A DNA stretch of 64,000 bases from Sporosarcina aquimarina (GTDB lineage: Bacteria > Bacillota > Bacilli > Bacillales_A > Planococcaceae), in NCBI RefSeq assembly GCF_023715615.1, contig NZ_JAMBOM010000004.1, forward strand, positions 157,352 to 221,351, given 5' to 3'. Positions 35,739 through 45,173 of the stretch are shown here, in pieces. Positions within the stretch are counted from its first letter, which is position 1; each line of letters starts with the position of its first letter. Below the pieces are notes generated by a model that was not told the origin of the DNA, did no database searches, and saw only the letters and a program-made list of their open reading frames with translations. A program made the translations under genes and the position numbers.

Positions 35739-37271
35739 ATGAAACGTGCATTGCTTAGTGTTTCCGATAAAACAGGTATTGTTGAGTTTGCGAAGGGTCT
35801 AAAAGAGTTAGGATTTGAAATCGTGTCTACTGGAGGGACCAAAAAAACACTCGCTGAAAATGGAATTGAAGTGATCGGGATTGAGGAAGTAACGAAATTC
35901 CCTGAAATTATGGATGGCAGAGTGAAAACATTGCATCCTAACGTCCATGGGGGATTATTGGCAAGAAGAAATGATGACTCACATCTTGCTCAATTAGCAG
36001 AGCATCATATTCAGCCAATCGATTTAGTGTGCGTTAATTTATATCCGTTCCAGCATACAATCGCAAAACCTGACGTTACTCCCGAAGAAGCCATTGAAAA
36101 CATCGATATTGGCGGTCCGACAATGCTTCGTTCTGCTGCGAAAAACCACGAATTCGTGACGGTGGTTGTAGATCCGTCAGATTATGACATCGTGCTCGCT
36201 CAGTTTTCGGAAAACGGCGAAGTCTCTGGGCAGAAGAAACGCCAGCTTGCAGCAAAAGTATTCCGTCATACAGCTGCCTATGATGCAGTCATCTCCGAGT
36301 ATATGACTTCGCTTGCAGAAGAAGAGAACCCTGAAAGTGTAACGCTTACGTATAATTTAAAACAATCTCTTCGTTACGGGGAAAACCCCCATCAGAACGC
36401 TTCGTTTTATCAAAAACCATTAGGCTCTACGTTTTCTGTAGCCTATGGCACGCAATTACATGGTAAGGAGTTATCTTACAACAATATCAATGATGCAGAC
36501 GCAGCATTACTCATAGTCCGTGACTTTGAACAACCAGCGGCAGTTGCAGTAAAGCATATGAACCCATGTGGAGTAGGTGTCGGTAAAACACTTGTTGAAG
36601 CATTCAGAAAAGCTTACGAAGCAGACTCAACTTCGATTTTCGGAGGAATCATTGCGTTGAATCGCGAGGTAGATTTAAAAACGTCAATGATGCTAAAAGA
36701 TATCTTCTTAGAAATCATTATTGCACCTTCATTTACAAAGGATGCATTAGAAGTTTTAACAGCTAAAAAGAATATTCGATTGTTGACTGTCGATTTTAAA
36801 GGAGAACGTAAAAACGAGCAAAAAGTGACGTCGATCCAAGGTGGATTACTTATTCAGGATTTAGACACGTACGGGTTCAATCAGGCAACGATTTCCATCC
36901 CGACAAAGCGCGAACCTTCTGAAGAAGAGTGGGCTGCATTAAAGTTAGGTTGGAAAGTTGTGAAACATGTGAAATCCAATGCAATTGTCGTTAGCGGAAA
37001 GCAGATGACATTTGGAATTGGCGCAGGACAAATGAACCGCGTCGGTGCAGCAAATATCGCGCTCGCGCAAGCTGGTGACAAGGCAACTGGTGCTGCACTC
37101 GCATCCGATGCATTTTTCCCAATGGATGACACAGTCGAAGCGGCAGCCAAAGCTGGGATTACTGCGATTATCCAGCCAGGCGGATCTGTCCGTGATGAGG
37201 ATTCCATTAAAAAAGCAGACGAATACGGTATTGCAATGGTCTTTACAGGCGTTCGCCATTTTAAACACTAA
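35739..37271 (+). CDS. purH: AICAR transformylase/IMP cyclohydrolase, PurH
   Basis: A 510-residue bifunctional enzyme. The N-terminal ~195 residues are the cyclohydrolase ([41 protein letters not shown]). The C-terminal ~310 residues are the transformylase ([61 protein letters not shown]). It carries out the last two steps to IMP. ATG 35739 follows AGGGAGGA. Confidence 0.97.
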   Translation: MKRALLSVSDKTGIVEFAKGLKELGFEIVSTGGTKKTLAENGIEVIGIEEVTKFPEIMDGRVKTLHPNVHGGLLARRNDDSHLAQLAEHHIQPIDLVCVNLYPFQHTIAKPDVTPEEAIENIDIGGPTMLRSAAKNHEFVTVVVDPSDYDIVLAQFSENGEVSGQKKRQLAAKVFRHTAAYDAVISEYMTSLAEEENPESVTLTYNLKQSLRYGENPHQNASFYQKPLGSTFSVAYGTQLHGKELSYNNINDADAALLIVRDFEQPAAVAVKHMNPCGVGVGKTLVEAFRKAYEADSTSIFGGIIALNREVDLKTSMMLKDIFLEIIIAPSFTKDALEVLTAKKNIRLLTVDFKGERKNEQKVTSIQGGLLIQDLDTYGFNQATISIPTKREPSEEEWAALKLGWKVVKHVKSNAIVVSGKQMTFGIGAGQMNRVGAANIALAQAGDKATGAALASDAFFPMDDTVEAAAKAGITAIIQPGGSVRDEDSIKKADEYGIAMVFTGVRHFKH

Positions 37272-37324
37272 GTTTTGAATGCTAGAACAACGTACATATT
37301 TTCATTAAACCTAGAGGTGATTCC

Positions 37325-38596
37325 ATGAACGTATTAGTGATTGGCAGAGGCGGTCGCGAGCATGCGCTGGCGAAGAAATGTTCGATGAGTAAAGGTGTCC
37401 AAACTGTTTTTGTTGCTCCAGGTAATCCTGGAATGGAAGATGTGGCTGAACTAGTTCCGATTCCAGAAGATAATCATTACGAACTCATTGCTTTCGCAAA
37501 AGAAAATAATGTTTCTTTAACGATCATAGGACCAGAAACGCCATTGGTCAATGGCATTGTCGACGATTTCAAAGCAGCAGGACTGCAAGTATTCGGTCCT
37601 GACAGACGGGCTGCCATTATTGAAGGCAGTAAAACCTTCGCAAAAGAGTTAATGAAGACGTATAGAATTCCTACCGCTACGTATGAAACTTTTACAGATT
37701 TTGAATCAGCTATAAATTTTTTAGATGAAGTCGACGTTCCGATTGTGATAAAAGCAGATGGGCTTGCTGCTGGTAAGGGTGTAGTCGTTGCCCATACGAA
37801 AGAAGAAGCAGTAAAAGCACTTCAAGAAATGCTCTTGCAATCGAAGTTCGGTACAGCTTCAGCATCCGTTATCATGGAGGAATTTTTGGAAGGTGAAGAG
37901 TTCTCATTAATGGCATTCGTGAATGGAAAGAATGTCTATCCGATGGTAATTTCTCAAGACCATAAGCGGGCATTTGATGGAGACACTGGTCCAAATACAG
38001 GTGGAATGGGTGCATATTCTCCAGTGCCACAAATTCCTAAACAAGTTATTTCTGATGCCATCGAACTAATCTTAGAACCTGCTGCGTATGCGATGGTAGC
38101 AGAAGATCGTTATTTTACTGGTGTTCTCTATGCGGGAGTAATCGTGACTCAGAAAGGACCGAAAGTGATTGAATTCAATGCGCGTTTTGGTGATCCAGAA
38201 ACCCAAGTCGTATTGCCTCGATTGAAAAACGATTTGGTTGAAACGTTGCTCGCTGTTCTCGAACGCCAGCCTTACGAACTAGAATGGGACGAAGCATCGG
38301 TAATGGGCGTAGTGGTTGCAGCTGACGGTTATCCAGGGGAATACGTCACAGGAACTCCGTTAATCGGTTTGGATACGATAGCCGAGGATGTAGATATTTA
38401 CCACGCAGGTACTTCGAGGAATGAAAATGGGGACTATGTAACAAATGGTGGTCGTGTTTTGCTTGCAACTGCAAAGGGAAAAGATCTTCTTGAAGCGCGC
38501 GAGTTGGTTTATCAGGAGTTAGAGAAGATTAATAGAAAGGGCGTATTTTGGAGAAGTGATATTGGACATCGTGCTATTAAGTATGATTTTACGTGA
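37325..38596 (+). CDS. purD: GAR synthetase, PurD
   Basis: A 423-residue ATP-grasp enzyme. MNVLVIGRGGREHALAKK, VIKADGLAAGKGVVVAHT near residue 141, SLMAFVNGKNVYPMVISQDH, NTGGMGAYSPVP and EFNARFGDPETQVVLPRL are the family signatures. It joins phosphoribosylamine and glycine. It is the last gene of the operon, 53 bases after purH; a terminator follows. Confidence 0.97.
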   Translation: MNVLVIGRGGREHALAKKCSMSKGVQTVFVAPGNPGMEDVAELVPIPEDNHYELIAFAKENNVSLTIIGPETPLVNGIVDDFKAAGLQVFGPDRRAAIIEGSKTFAKELMKTYRIPTATYETFTDFESAINFLDEVDVPIVIKADGLAAGKGVVVAHTKEEAVKALQEMLLQSKFGTASASVIMEEFLEGEEFSLMAFVNGKNVYPMVISQDHKRAFDGDTGPNTGGMGAYSPVPQIPKQVISDAIELILEPAAYAMVAEDRYFTGVLYAGVIVTQKGPKVIEFNARFGDPETQVVLPRLKNDLVETLLAVLERQPYELEWDEASVMGVVVAADGYPGEYVTGTPLIGLDTIAEDVDIYHAGTSRNENGDYVTNGGRVLLATAKGKDLLEARELVYQELEKINRKGVFWRSDIGHRAIKYDFT

Positions 38597-38677
38597 GAAT
38601 TTTAATACGTGATTGTGATCTTATAAATATTACGTGTAAAGAAAGAGAGTTTCAAATCTCAGCCCCATTAGTCATCA

Positions 38678-38716
38678 TGAAAACCCACACCTATTTTACT
38701 AGATGTGGGTTTTTGT
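38678..38716 (+). terminator. Terminator of the pur operon
   Basis: AAAACCCACACCTA, a short loop, TAGATGTGGGTTTTTGT: a strong stem with a T-run about 90 bases after purD. Its symmetric A/T flanks would let it work in both directions. Confidence 0.88.
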
Positions 38717-38816
38717 CATTGTTCCTACGATAGAAAAATGTTTTAGAAACAAGTAGCTTGGCACTTTCGGATATTTGACATACCATTAAACAAATTCTGA
38801 TAATTCACTTGAAGTT

Positions 38817-38825
38817 TGGTATAAT
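38817..38825 (+). promoter_or_regulatory. Extended -10 promoter
   Basis: TGGTATAAT is a perfect extended -10 (TGnTATAAT). No good -35 is seen at 16-18 bases upstream. It would drive the lipoprotein gene at 38912. The TGGTA form recurs in the family A spacers. Confidence 0.7.
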
Positions 38826-38911
38826 ATAGTAGATTGGATAAATTCATAAATTCCACAATCTGTTCAAATTGTTAAGCTGAAAATCATTATTTAAACATTG
38901 GAGGAAAAATT

Positions 38912-39202
38912 ATGAAAAAGGCTTTAGCGTTATTCATTATCCTTTTCACATTAATACTTGCCTCCTGTGGTGGAGAGTCGATTGCCTCGTCGTTAGTGGT
39001 GATTGAAAAAGGTGATTCAAGCGACAATAAAGAACATTGGATTAAGGCATATGATCCGAACAATCACAACAAAGAAGAAGCGTTTAAGATAGTGATACAA
39101 GAAAAGATGGTTTGGAACCTTATTGAGAAAGATATAGAGTATTTCGCCAGGTATTCAAAAAACGGAGATCATCCTTCGGTTTTAGAAGACATTCAGTATT
39201 AG
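38912..39202 (+). CDS. Small lipoprotein
   Basis: A 96-residue secreted lipoprotein. It has a basic start (MKKA), an apolar core (LALFIILFTLIL) and the lipobox LASC followed by GG, so signal peptidase II should cleave before Cys19. The mature part is short, charged and of no known family (VVIEKGDSSDNKEHW...). Ribosome site TTGGAGG before ATG 38912. First unit of the second arm, with its own promoter. Confidence 0.75.
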   Translation: MKKALALFIILFTLILASCGGESIASSLVVIEKGDSSDNKEHWIKAYDPNNHNKEEAFKIVIQEKMVWNLIEKDIEYFARYSKNGDHPSVLEDIQY

Positions 39203-39289
39203 TAGTTGGAGGGATTGTTTAGTACACTTCCCACCCAACAATGGGTGTCTTTGGTGAATTACTTATGTAGAATTTAGGAGGTCACACTC

Positions 39290-39550
39290 TTGCGAAGTAA
39301 ACGTAGATTAGGATTGCTTTCATTTATTAGTTTAATTGTAGGACTTATTTTTCTTTGTCTTTTTATTTTCCAAGGCAAGTTTTTCATTACAATGCCACTT
39401 GGACTTATCCTTCTAATACTCTCATTCGTATTGTCCTTGTTCAGCAGAAAAGACAAATTCGGGAGAGTATCACTTTACGCTTTCCCAATAATTTTAGTCA
39501 TTTATTTATTGTTCTTCATAGTCATGTTTTTATTTTGGAATACACCATAA
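39290..39550 (+). CDS. Small membrane protein (86 aa)
   Basis: Starts at TTG 39290 behind TAGGAGGTC. Three apolar segments are seen (about residues 8-27, 32-50 and 62-83) with short basic loops (RSKRR, SRKDK). No family recognised. A family B spacer follows. Confidence 0.6.
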   Translation: MRSKRRLGLLSFISLIVGLIFLCLFIFQGKFFITMPLGLILLILSFVLSLFSRKDKFGRVSLYAFPIILVIYLLFFIVMFLFWNTP

Positions 39551-39560
39551 TACAATTTCG

Positions 39561-39615
39561 CAAACGGGGGCGATTGCTTTATAAGTGATTTCGTTTATAT
39601 CGCAATCGGGGCATT
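39561..39615 (+). repeat. Family B spacer
   Basis: Opening GCAAACGGGGGCGATTGCTT, hairpin GCGATTGC...GTGATTTCG, then TATATCGCAATCGGGGCATT. This is one of the clearest short copies. 'CGATTGC' and 'ATCGCAATCG' are mutually complementary, so the whole spacer can fold as one hairpin. Confidence 0.8.
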
Positions 39616-39660
39616 CTGTTGGAGAATATTGAGATTGTAAATGATCGGGGTGAAGATTTA

Positions 39661-39963
39661 ATGAAGAACAATTCTTACAATATTGTCGTTCATATCGTCA
39701 ATGTGATCCTTTTAGGATTTATCTGTCTTTTTTGGCTTTTTCCTAGTGTTAGCCCAGCCGAAAATGACCCCATCGAAAAGTTGTCTCAAATCGGTATGTT
39801 TATTTTTATGTTTATCCTGTGGGCAGCTAATTATTGGTTCCAATACAAATCCAAGAAGAAAAAATGGTATCTGCCATTAGTTGGAACCGTCCTCTACGTT
39901 GCCATCGTTTCGTTTTTTTTACTGCTTGTTTTTCCCTTTATATACAACTTGTTAATTAGATAA
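39661..39963 (+). CDS. Small membrane protein (100 aa)
   Basis: ATG 39661 is taken because CGGGGTGAAG lies upstream. Three apolar segments (about residues 9-29, 44-58 and 70-95) flank the polar PAENDPIEKLSQ and the basic KSKKKKW. No family recognised. Confidence 0.6.
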   Translation: MKNNSYNIVVHIVNVILLGFICLFWLFPSVSPAENDPIEKLSQIGMFIFMFILWAANYWFQYKSKKKKWYLPLVGTVLYVAIVSFFLLLVFPFIYNLLIR

Positions 39964-40019
39964 TCGATTCCATAATATAGCCATTTCTTTGAATTGAACA
40001 AGAAAGGAGTTTTATAAAT

Positions 40020-40204
40020 TGTTTAATCATTTTTAGAATAAACGTTTTTTTACTTATTGCTCCATATTTTATTATGAGCTTCTTGTTATACGTTTATTTA
40101 CCTGTTAGTTATAAATTCCATTTTTGGTCTTGGGCATTGCCTTGTGAGTGACTTATTTTACTTGGAAAGTTTTTGGTGGCAAGAAAAGGAAAACGGACTA
40201 CTAA
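40020..40204 (+). pseudogene. Broken small membrane protein gene
   Basis: An AAGAAAGGAG ribosome site precedes TTG 40020, but the frame stops after five codons. A second frame then reads NVFLLIAPYFIMSFLLYVYL, and a third VTYFTWKVFGGKKRKTDY. Together they look like a two-helix membrane protein broken by at least two indels. The family B spacer after it is intact. Confidence 0.5.
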
Positions 40205-40211
40205 ATAAAGA

Positions 40212-40275
40212 TGATAAGTTATCGGGCGCGATTGCGTTATAAGTGCTTTCGTCTATTTAACAATCTGCCCATTAT
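40212..40275 (+). repeat. Family B spacer
   Basis: AGTTATCGGGCGCGATTGCG, TTATAAGTGCTTTCGTCTAT, then TTAACAATCTGCCCATTATC. It has opening motif, imperfect hairpin and closing motif in the usual order. Confidence 0.8.
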
Positions 40276-40304
40276 CAGTAGATAAAAAGGGAGGCTATAG
40301 TTAT

Positions 40305-40472
40305 ATGGCACATCCATATGAAATATTTGAAGGAACTCCTTTATGGGACATAATTGATAAAGGAATTAATGACCTTGTAGAAAATAATGACATTGAAGAA
40401 ACGGCTCAAAGAGAATATATAATTGGTTATCTTTGCAAGTTAATAAATCAATTAGAAATAAAAAATGAGTAG
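40305..40472 (+). CDS. Small acidic protein (55 aa)
   Basis: Starts at ATG 40305 behind AAGGGAGGC. Translates as MAHPYEIFEGTPLWDIIDKG and continues as a helical, acidic protein (NDLVENNDIEETAQREYI). No membrane segment. I recall similar short proteins in Bacilli but know of no function. It stands alone between two spacers. Confidence 0.65.
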   Translation: MAHPYEIFEGTPLWDIIDKGINDLVENNDIEETAQREYIIGYLCKLINQLEIKNE

Positions 40473-40532
40473 TCCACGGGGGCAGTTGCCCTTCTAACTT
40501 GCCAGATTATCTAAGTTTAGGGGGGAATTCAA

Positions 40533-40935
40533 ATTAAAAAGTTTTATGTAGCGTCTAGCTTTAAGAATATTGATTTAGTTCGCCATGTAAGCACGAGATT
40601 AGTAGATAAGGGATTTATTAATACGTATGATTGGACTAAGAACGAAGGAGCTTCAACCATTGCAGATTTGAAGGAAATCGGATTTCAAGAAAAAAAACGC
40701 GGTTTTAGATGCCGATTTTGTTATAGTTTTATTGCCAGCTGGATAAGGAAGTCATATTGAATTTGGAATTGCACTCGGTCAAGGAAAAGAAGTATATCTT
40801 CATTCACCAAATGACGATCTAAACAATCTTGAAACAACCAGCACATTTTATCATTTATCAAATGTCAAAAAGAGTAATGGAACAATTGATGAATTGATAG
40901 ACACCGTCACAAGAAACCAAACAACGTTCAACTAA
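40533..40935 (+). pseudogene. Nucleoside 2-deoxyribosyltransferase-like gene, disrupted
   Basis: The frame begins near ATT 40533 after a GGGGGG run: KKFYVASSFKNIDLVRHV. It continues to about 40690, where a run of eight A's shifts the frame. The rest reads AVLDADFVIVLLPAG, stop, GSHIEFGIALGQGKEVYLHS. The 'LP.G.GSH.E.G.A...GK' signature belongs to nucleoside 2-deoxyribosyltransferase-like proteins. The TAA inside it (GGA TAA GGA) is a base change, not a length error, so the gene is probably dead. Confidence 0.7.
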
Positions 40936-41047
40936 TATGTGCATTTTTGTAACACGACTATGTCGCAATAGGACGATTTAATAGAACAAGCTTTTTTGAA
41001 CTAATCTGCTAACTGAAGAAGCCATATTGGCCAAATTGGAGGTTGAA

Positions 41048-41539
41048 ATGAAAAAATTCCGTGGCAAGAGACGATATTTTCGTAATCTTTGGAGAGAAGT
41101 TGAAGAAGGTTACATTCATTTGCAATTTGATAATGATGCTTGGTTTGACTTTTGGCACGTACACTTAGATTTTTTTGGTCTTGGAGATTACAGTAACAAG
41201 ATAAGAAAAGAGCATATAAAGGCACAAATAACCTTATATAAAAACCTATTAAAAAGGCTAAAAATATTTAAAAAACCTTATCAATCTTGGATTTATTTAG
41301 ACCTCAAGGATGCTTGTATGGATGCCGTTTTTATTCATACTCCAAACCCTAATGACGATAATTTCCCCGTAAGATTGGAAAACGTAAATTGGAATCCTAA
41401 TATTCCCATCTCTTTCAAGGGTTTAATAGATCTTTGCGAATTCAATGTGGGATACGATACTGCTTTTGAGTTCGGTGGCGGCTATTTAATCCAATCAAAG
41501 CATCAAGGGGTTCAACTACATACAAACGATAGTCAGTAA
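41048..41539 (+). CDS. Hypothetical protein (163 aa)
   Basis: ATG 41048 is chosen because TTGGAGG lies just before it. The protein is soluble and rich in aromatic residues (DNDAWFDFWHVHLDFFGLGD). A basic middle (LYKNLLKRLKIFKKPYQSW) is followed by IYLDLKDACMDAVFIHTPNP. I recall uncharacterised Bacillus proteins of this kind but no function. Confidence 0.65.
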   Translation: MKKFRGKRRYFRNLWREVEEGYIHLQFDNDAWFDFWHVHLDFFGLGDYSNKIRKEHIKAQITLYKNLLKRLKIFKKPYQSWIYLDLKDACMDAVFIHTPNPNDDNFPVRLENVNWNPNIPISFKGLIDLCEFNVGYDTAFEFGGGYLIQSKHQGVQLHTNDSQ

Positions 41540-41577
41540 ACGGGCGCAATTCTTGAATAGGGATCTTCGCCCGGTAT
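41538..41577 (+). repeat. Family B spacer
   Basis: Starts at the stop codon of the gene before: AAACGGGCGCAATTCTTGAA, TAGGGATC, TTCGCCCG. The GGGCG / CGCCC arms form the hairpin. Confidence 0.7.
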
Positions 41578-41612
41578 TAATGAATAGGGTCATTATCTAA
41601 CATGTAAGTTGT

Positions 41613-41732
41613 TACATTGGACTCCAGATGGAACGCTTTCAGAGGGTGTTGAGCCTCCTCGGTCGCTAAAATCTTGCGTTCTGTGGGCGCTCATCCCTTC
41701 AGAGTCGTCTGTCTTCAGCTCCTAGTAACGGA
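41613..41732 (-). repeat. Family C GC-rich element, reverse orientation
   Basis: Read on the minus strand it gives GACAGACGACTCTGAAGGGA, then a region with AGCGACCGAGGAGGCTCAAC and GAAAGCGTTCCATCTGGAGT. This is the same order of motifs as the family C copies at 43471, 44299 and 54184. It resembles a GC-rich palindromic intergenic repeat common in Bacillaceae genomes. Confidence 0.6.
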
Positions 41733-41802
41733 GAGTAGGAATAATGAAGGATACATTCAAGTAACGGGCAAGATTATCGGGGAAAAATATAGGAGTGATC
41801 AT

Positions 41803-42363
41803 ATGGTTGGAATAAAAAAGGCATTAATTATAGTTGATGTACAGAAGGCTTTTGAGAACCAAAAGTGGGGTGAACGTAATAATCTCAACGCGGAAGAAAA
41901 TATCAGTCGCATTCTAAAATTATGGAGGAAGAAGGACTGGTTGGTGATACATATAAAACACACCTCCGATAATCCTAGCTCATTATTTTATCCGAAGAAT
42001 GAAGGCTATGCCATTAAAGAAATAGTAGAACCTATTGGTGAAGAAGTAGTCATTGAAAAGAAAGTAAACAGTAGTTTTATTGGTACAAATTTAGAAGACT
42101 TTTTAAGAGTAAACGAAATATCACAAGTTGTTATTACTGGTTTGACAACGCCACATTGTGTATCAACGACTACAAGAATGAGTGGAAATTTAGGTTTTGA
42201 AACATATCTGATTTCTGATGCAACAGCTGCTTTCGGCTTGAGTGATCAAAATAATATATATTATGATGCTGAAACTATACACAATGTATCTTTAGCTACA
42301 ATAAATGATGAATTTGCTACAGTACTTACAACAGATCAATTGATTAATGATTTTCTAGTCTAA
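41803..42363 (+). CDS. Cysteine hydrolase (isochorismatase family)
   Basis: A 186-residue protein. ATG 41803 lies 9 bases after TAGGAGTG; in-frame codons upstream run through the family C element and are discarded. Catalytic residues: Asp in LIIVDVQKAF near residue 11, Lys in VIEKKVNSSF near residue 88, Cys in TTPHCVSTTTRM near residue 122. Same family as the gene at 5964 but clearly diverged from it. Substrate unknown. Confidence 0.83.
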   Translation: MVGIKKALIIVDVQKAFENQKWGERNNLNAEENISRILKLWRKKDWLVIHIKHTSDNPSSLFYPKNEGYAIKEIVEPIGEEVVIEKKVNSSFIGTNLEDFLRVNEISQVVITGLTTPHCVSTTTRMSGNLGFETYLISDATAAFGLSDQNNIYYDAETIHNVSLATINDEFATVLTTDQLINDFLV

Positions 42364-42489
42364 CTTTATTAATGGACCAATTCTTGCATAAGAACGAGTG
42401 CCCTTTTTACATATAAGGGACATTAAATTGAAGAAAAGATGAGTCCCGGCTTTCCTTTCTATAAAAGTGTTTCACTAAACTAAAATAAG

Positions 42490-42522
42490 AAAAACCGGGC
42501 AAAGCCGCCTGGTTTTTCTAGC
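42490..42522. terminator. Terminator between convergent genes
   Basis: AAAAACCGGGC, AAAG, CCGCCTGGTTTTTC: an imperfect stem with A/T flanks on both sides. It lies between the rightward hydrolase and the leftward gene ending at 42552. Confidence 0.7.
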
Positions 42523-42551
42523 AGTAGATTCAATTTGTGGAAAATGCACAT

Positions 42552-43264
42552 TTATTTGTTATTCTCTAAAATACTGCGAATTTTATTTGAATAGGTTCCG
42601 TCTAAAGAATCATATGTATATTTGAAATTGGACATACTGGATTTTTTCGGAATCCCCATGTCAACCCATTGCCGGTCAAGCTTTGCAAGAATAAACCGGG
42701 AGTCTGCTTCATCATTATCATCTTCATTGAAAATAATTGGGCTTACTCCGTTATCTCCCAAATCAATTTTTGTACTACCATCTAATTCTATGATGTAATA
42801 AAAATCACCTTTCGAGGGACCAAAGAATTGTTTTTTCCATAAATTCCTGTGGTAATTTTAGTAATATTATTGAAATTGTATTGCTTTCCTTGAGGTACTA
42901 GGAAAGAATGGTTAATAATTTTATTTTTAGTAACAACCGCTACATCCGTGACAATAGCATAAAACAACATAATGTTAACTATGCAGAAAATGGGAAATAC
43001 TATTCTTCGATGTTTTTTTATGAATCCAGAAAACCATTTTCTTAAATCTTTATTAAAAAGAAGGAAAAGTGCAAACATTAGGTAAAGCTCATATATATAA
43101 ATAAACTTTGATGCAGGAGATTTAAAAATCAACAAAAGTGAACTATCAAGAACAAATAATTTTTCTTTGATAAATGAAATAAATGCCATAATAGCTAGGA
43201 ATAAAATTAGCACAGTAATTATACCGAATACCCCAAATACGATTGATTTTAACGCTTTCATCAA
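42552..43264 (-). pseudogene. Membrane protein gene with -1 frameshift
   Basis: Two minus-strand frames form one gene. The first (start 43264) encodes 158 residues with about four membrane segments and fails after IYGKNNSLVP. If one A is restored in the six-A run near 42834, the frame continues KKQFFGPSKGDFYYIIELDG and joins the second frame (GDNGVSPIIFNEDDND... to the stop at 42552). The intact product would be about 237 residues: an N-terminal membrane part and an outer C-terminal domain of unknown family. A homopolymer sequencing error is an equally good explanation. Confidence 0.7.
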
Positions 43265-43389
43265 TACAGCCCCCAGCTTGTCCAGTTGTTTAATAAGGTA
43301 TTGCCTTTAATATTATAGTGTAAATTATGGATTTTGTAGATGGTTATTATTTACAGATATAATTAAAATATAAAACCTCTATTTATACA

Positions 43390-43475
43390 AAACGGGTGCT
43401 TTAGTAAAATTTTTGGAGAAGTCATTTTAGACTCCATTGCATTTTCCATATTCACAAAAGGGCGCATTTCTTGCA
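43390..43475 (+). repeat. Two partial family B motifs
   Basis: AAAACGGGTGCTTTAGTAAA at 43389 is followed by CAAAAGGGCGCATTTCTTGC at 43455. The second is the opening half of a family B spacer that is interrupted by a family C element. Confidence 0.55.
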
Positions 43476-43640
43476 TACCACGCTAAGTTGATTGGATTGC
43501 AAGACAGCTACTCTGGGAGGGTCAGTGTGTGCCTTGAGACCGTGGACGGAGTGTAACGGAGGTAGCGGCTCAAGCCTCGCCCTCCGGAACGCGTCCGTCT
43601 GGAACGGAAATCAACGGCGTTACACAGTTCCAGAATCGGG
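43471..43640 (+). repeat. Family C GC-rich element, copy 1
   Basis: Starts TGCATACCACGCTAAGTTGA and contains GTGCCTTGAGACCGTGGACG, GGAACGCGTCCGTCTGGAAC, GGAAATCAACGGCGTTACAC, ending at CAGTTCCAGA. GC content is far above the surroundings and internal complementarity is extensive. A second family B copy (ATCGGGGCGATTGCTTATAG ... CGCAGTCTGGCC, 43636-43682) follows immediately. Confidence 0.8.
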
Positions 43641-43713
43641 GCGATTGCTTATAGGTAATCGCTCTATATCGCAGTCTGGCCATTTTATTTGTAGTAGAAA
43701 GGAGAGTGAATTA

Positions 43714-44259
43714 ATGAAAAGGTGGTTACTAACTGCCCTTTTAGTATCAGTAATTTTAGCTATTATTTGGTTACTATCTGAAAAACCAAATTCATACTCT
43801 GAACCTCAAGAAGCATTATTTGAAATTGATAATGATTTGTCCTTAATACCTGGATACAAGTTAAATGACAAAGCACTTTTCTTTTTTATAAAAAACGAGG
43901 AAAACTTAGGTGCTGTTTATGTTCAAAAAAGAATGTTTGGATGGAAAGCAGATACGCTGACTTGGAGTCCAATGGCCAGTGAGAGAAATTATGATAGTGA
44001 TAGTCTGAATGGATTCCAAGGACAGGGTGAGAATTTAATCTATGGTTTAATCAAGCAAGGCGATGATCGAATTGTTCAAGTCAATGAAGAACAAGCCACT
44101 ATACTAAATTTAGCGATGTTGCCTCAAGATGAGATAGAAAGGTTTCGATTAGAAGGTTTGTTTATCTGGTATCTTGAAAGCGAAGAACCATTAACTGGTG
44201 GAGAAATCAGATTAATGGATAAGAATACTGACGAAGAATTAGATACCTCTGATTTTTAA
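43714..44259 (+). CDS. Membrane-anchored hypothetical protein
   Basis: A 181-residue protein from ATG 43714, behind AAAGGAGAG. The longer open frame upstream reads through the repeat and is rejected. The basic MKRW start and apolar LLTALLVSVILAIIWLL give an N-terminal anchor or uncleaved signal. The rest, about 155 residues, is acidic and probably faces outward. No family recognised. It lies between two family C-containing spacers. Confidence 0.65.
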   Translation: MKRWLLTALLVSVILAIIWLLSEKPNSYSEPQEALFEIDNDLSLIPGYKLNDKALFFFIKNEENLGAVYVQKRMFGWKADTLTWSPMASERNYDSDSLNGFQGQGENLIYGLIKQGDDRIVQVNEEQATILNLAMLPQDEIERFRLEGLFIWYLESEEPLTGGEIRLMDKNTDEELDTSDF

Positions 44260-44282
44260 TATAAACATGAAGGAATACACAA

Positions 44283-44515
44283 CAATCGGGCGCAATTCTT
44301 GCATACCACGCTAAATTGATTGGAGTGCAAGACAGAGACTTCTGGAGGATCAACGTGCCTTGAGACCCTGGATGGAGAGTAGCGAAGGAAACGGCTCAAG
44401 GCACACTCTCCGGAACGCGTCCGTCTGGAACGGAAATCAACGGCGTTACACAGTTCCAGAGTTAGGGCGGTTGCTTAATAGTCGATCGCTCTATATCGCA
44501 ATCGGGCGAGTTAGT
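44283..44515 (+). repeat. Family B spacer with family C element inside (copy 2)
   Basis: ATCGGGCGCAATTCTTGCAT opens at 44284. The family C element (44299-44460) follows, with GTGCCTTGAGACCCTGGATG and GGAACGCGTCCGTCTGGAAC. Then a second family B copy reads GTTAGGGCGGTTGCTTAATA and TATATCGCAATCGGGCGAGT. The C element thus sits exactly between two B motifs, as at 43458-43690. Confidence 0.82.
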
Positions 44516-44561
44516 GTAATTATCAATGATAAATTAAGGAATCATCAGAGCGGAGGAATCT

Positions 44562-45128
44562 ATGATTATTTTAATAAGTGCCGTAGGAAGTACTGGTAAA
44601 ACTATGATGGCTCAAAATTTGCTAGAAAGATACGGTATTCCTTATCTCTCAATAGATCATTTGAAAATGGGATTGTACAGAGGCGATAAGAATTGTGAAT
44701 TCACACCACTAGATAATACTGAAGTCATTGGAGATTATCTTTGGCCAATATTGAAAGGGGTGATTATGACAAATATCGAGAATGAACAACATATAATTAT
44801 TGAAGGATGCTATATATTACCTCATTATCTGAAGGATTTTGATATCAATTATTCGAAGAAAATCATTTCAGTATTCCTAGGTTTTTCTTCGAATTATATA
44901 CAAGAAAATTTCGAGGCGAGAATAGTGAGATATAGGAATGCTGTTGAACTACGTAGTTGTCCAGAAGAGAGAACGATAAAAGAATTAATAACTGAACATA
45001 AAGAATTTAAAGAATACTGTTTACGCTCAGGTGTTAAGTATTTCGAAATCAAGAACGACTATGAAAAAGAAATATTGGAAGTCTATGACTATATAAATGC
45101 AGAAATACAAATAATTGATTTAACGTAA
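44562..45128 (+). CDS. P-loop nucleotide kinase-like protein
   Basis: A 188-residue protein. The N-terminal Walker A is ILISAVGSTGKTMMAQNLL. SIDHLKMGLYRG near residue 31 and a Walker B-like strand HIIIEGCYILP near residue 80 follow. The C-terminal half is helical (lid/base region). This looks like the kinase or zeta-toxin-like P-loop group that phosphorylates small molecules or nucleotides. No antitoxin-like partner precedes it, so a toxin role is not supported. ATG 44562 follows GCGGAGG. Confidence 0.72.
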   Translation: MIILISAVGSTGKTMMAQNLLERYGIPYLSIDHLKMGLYRGDKNCEFTPLDNTEVIGDYLWPILKGVIMTNIENEQHIIIEGCYILPHYLKDFDINYSKKIISVFLGFSSNYIQENFEARIVRYRNAVELRSCPEERTIKELITEHKEFKEYCLRSGVKYFEIKNDYEKEILEVYDYINAEIQIIDLT

Positions 45129-45173
45129 TAATAATATTAACAATTTAAAGCTATTCTGTTAAAGGAGAAATTC

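Noticed and set aside
36881..37268. Long antisense frames opposite purH
   Set aside because: They are shadows of the strongly coding purH sequence, with no start signals. The same holds for other minus-strand frames in the pur operon.
43492..43713. Upstream extension of the gene at 43714, and a similar frame at 44360-44599
   Set aside because: Both read through the GC-rich family C element and translate to near-identical repeat-derived peptides (SGNGSS-like then RNASVWNGNQRRYTVPE). They reflect the repeat, not protein coding.
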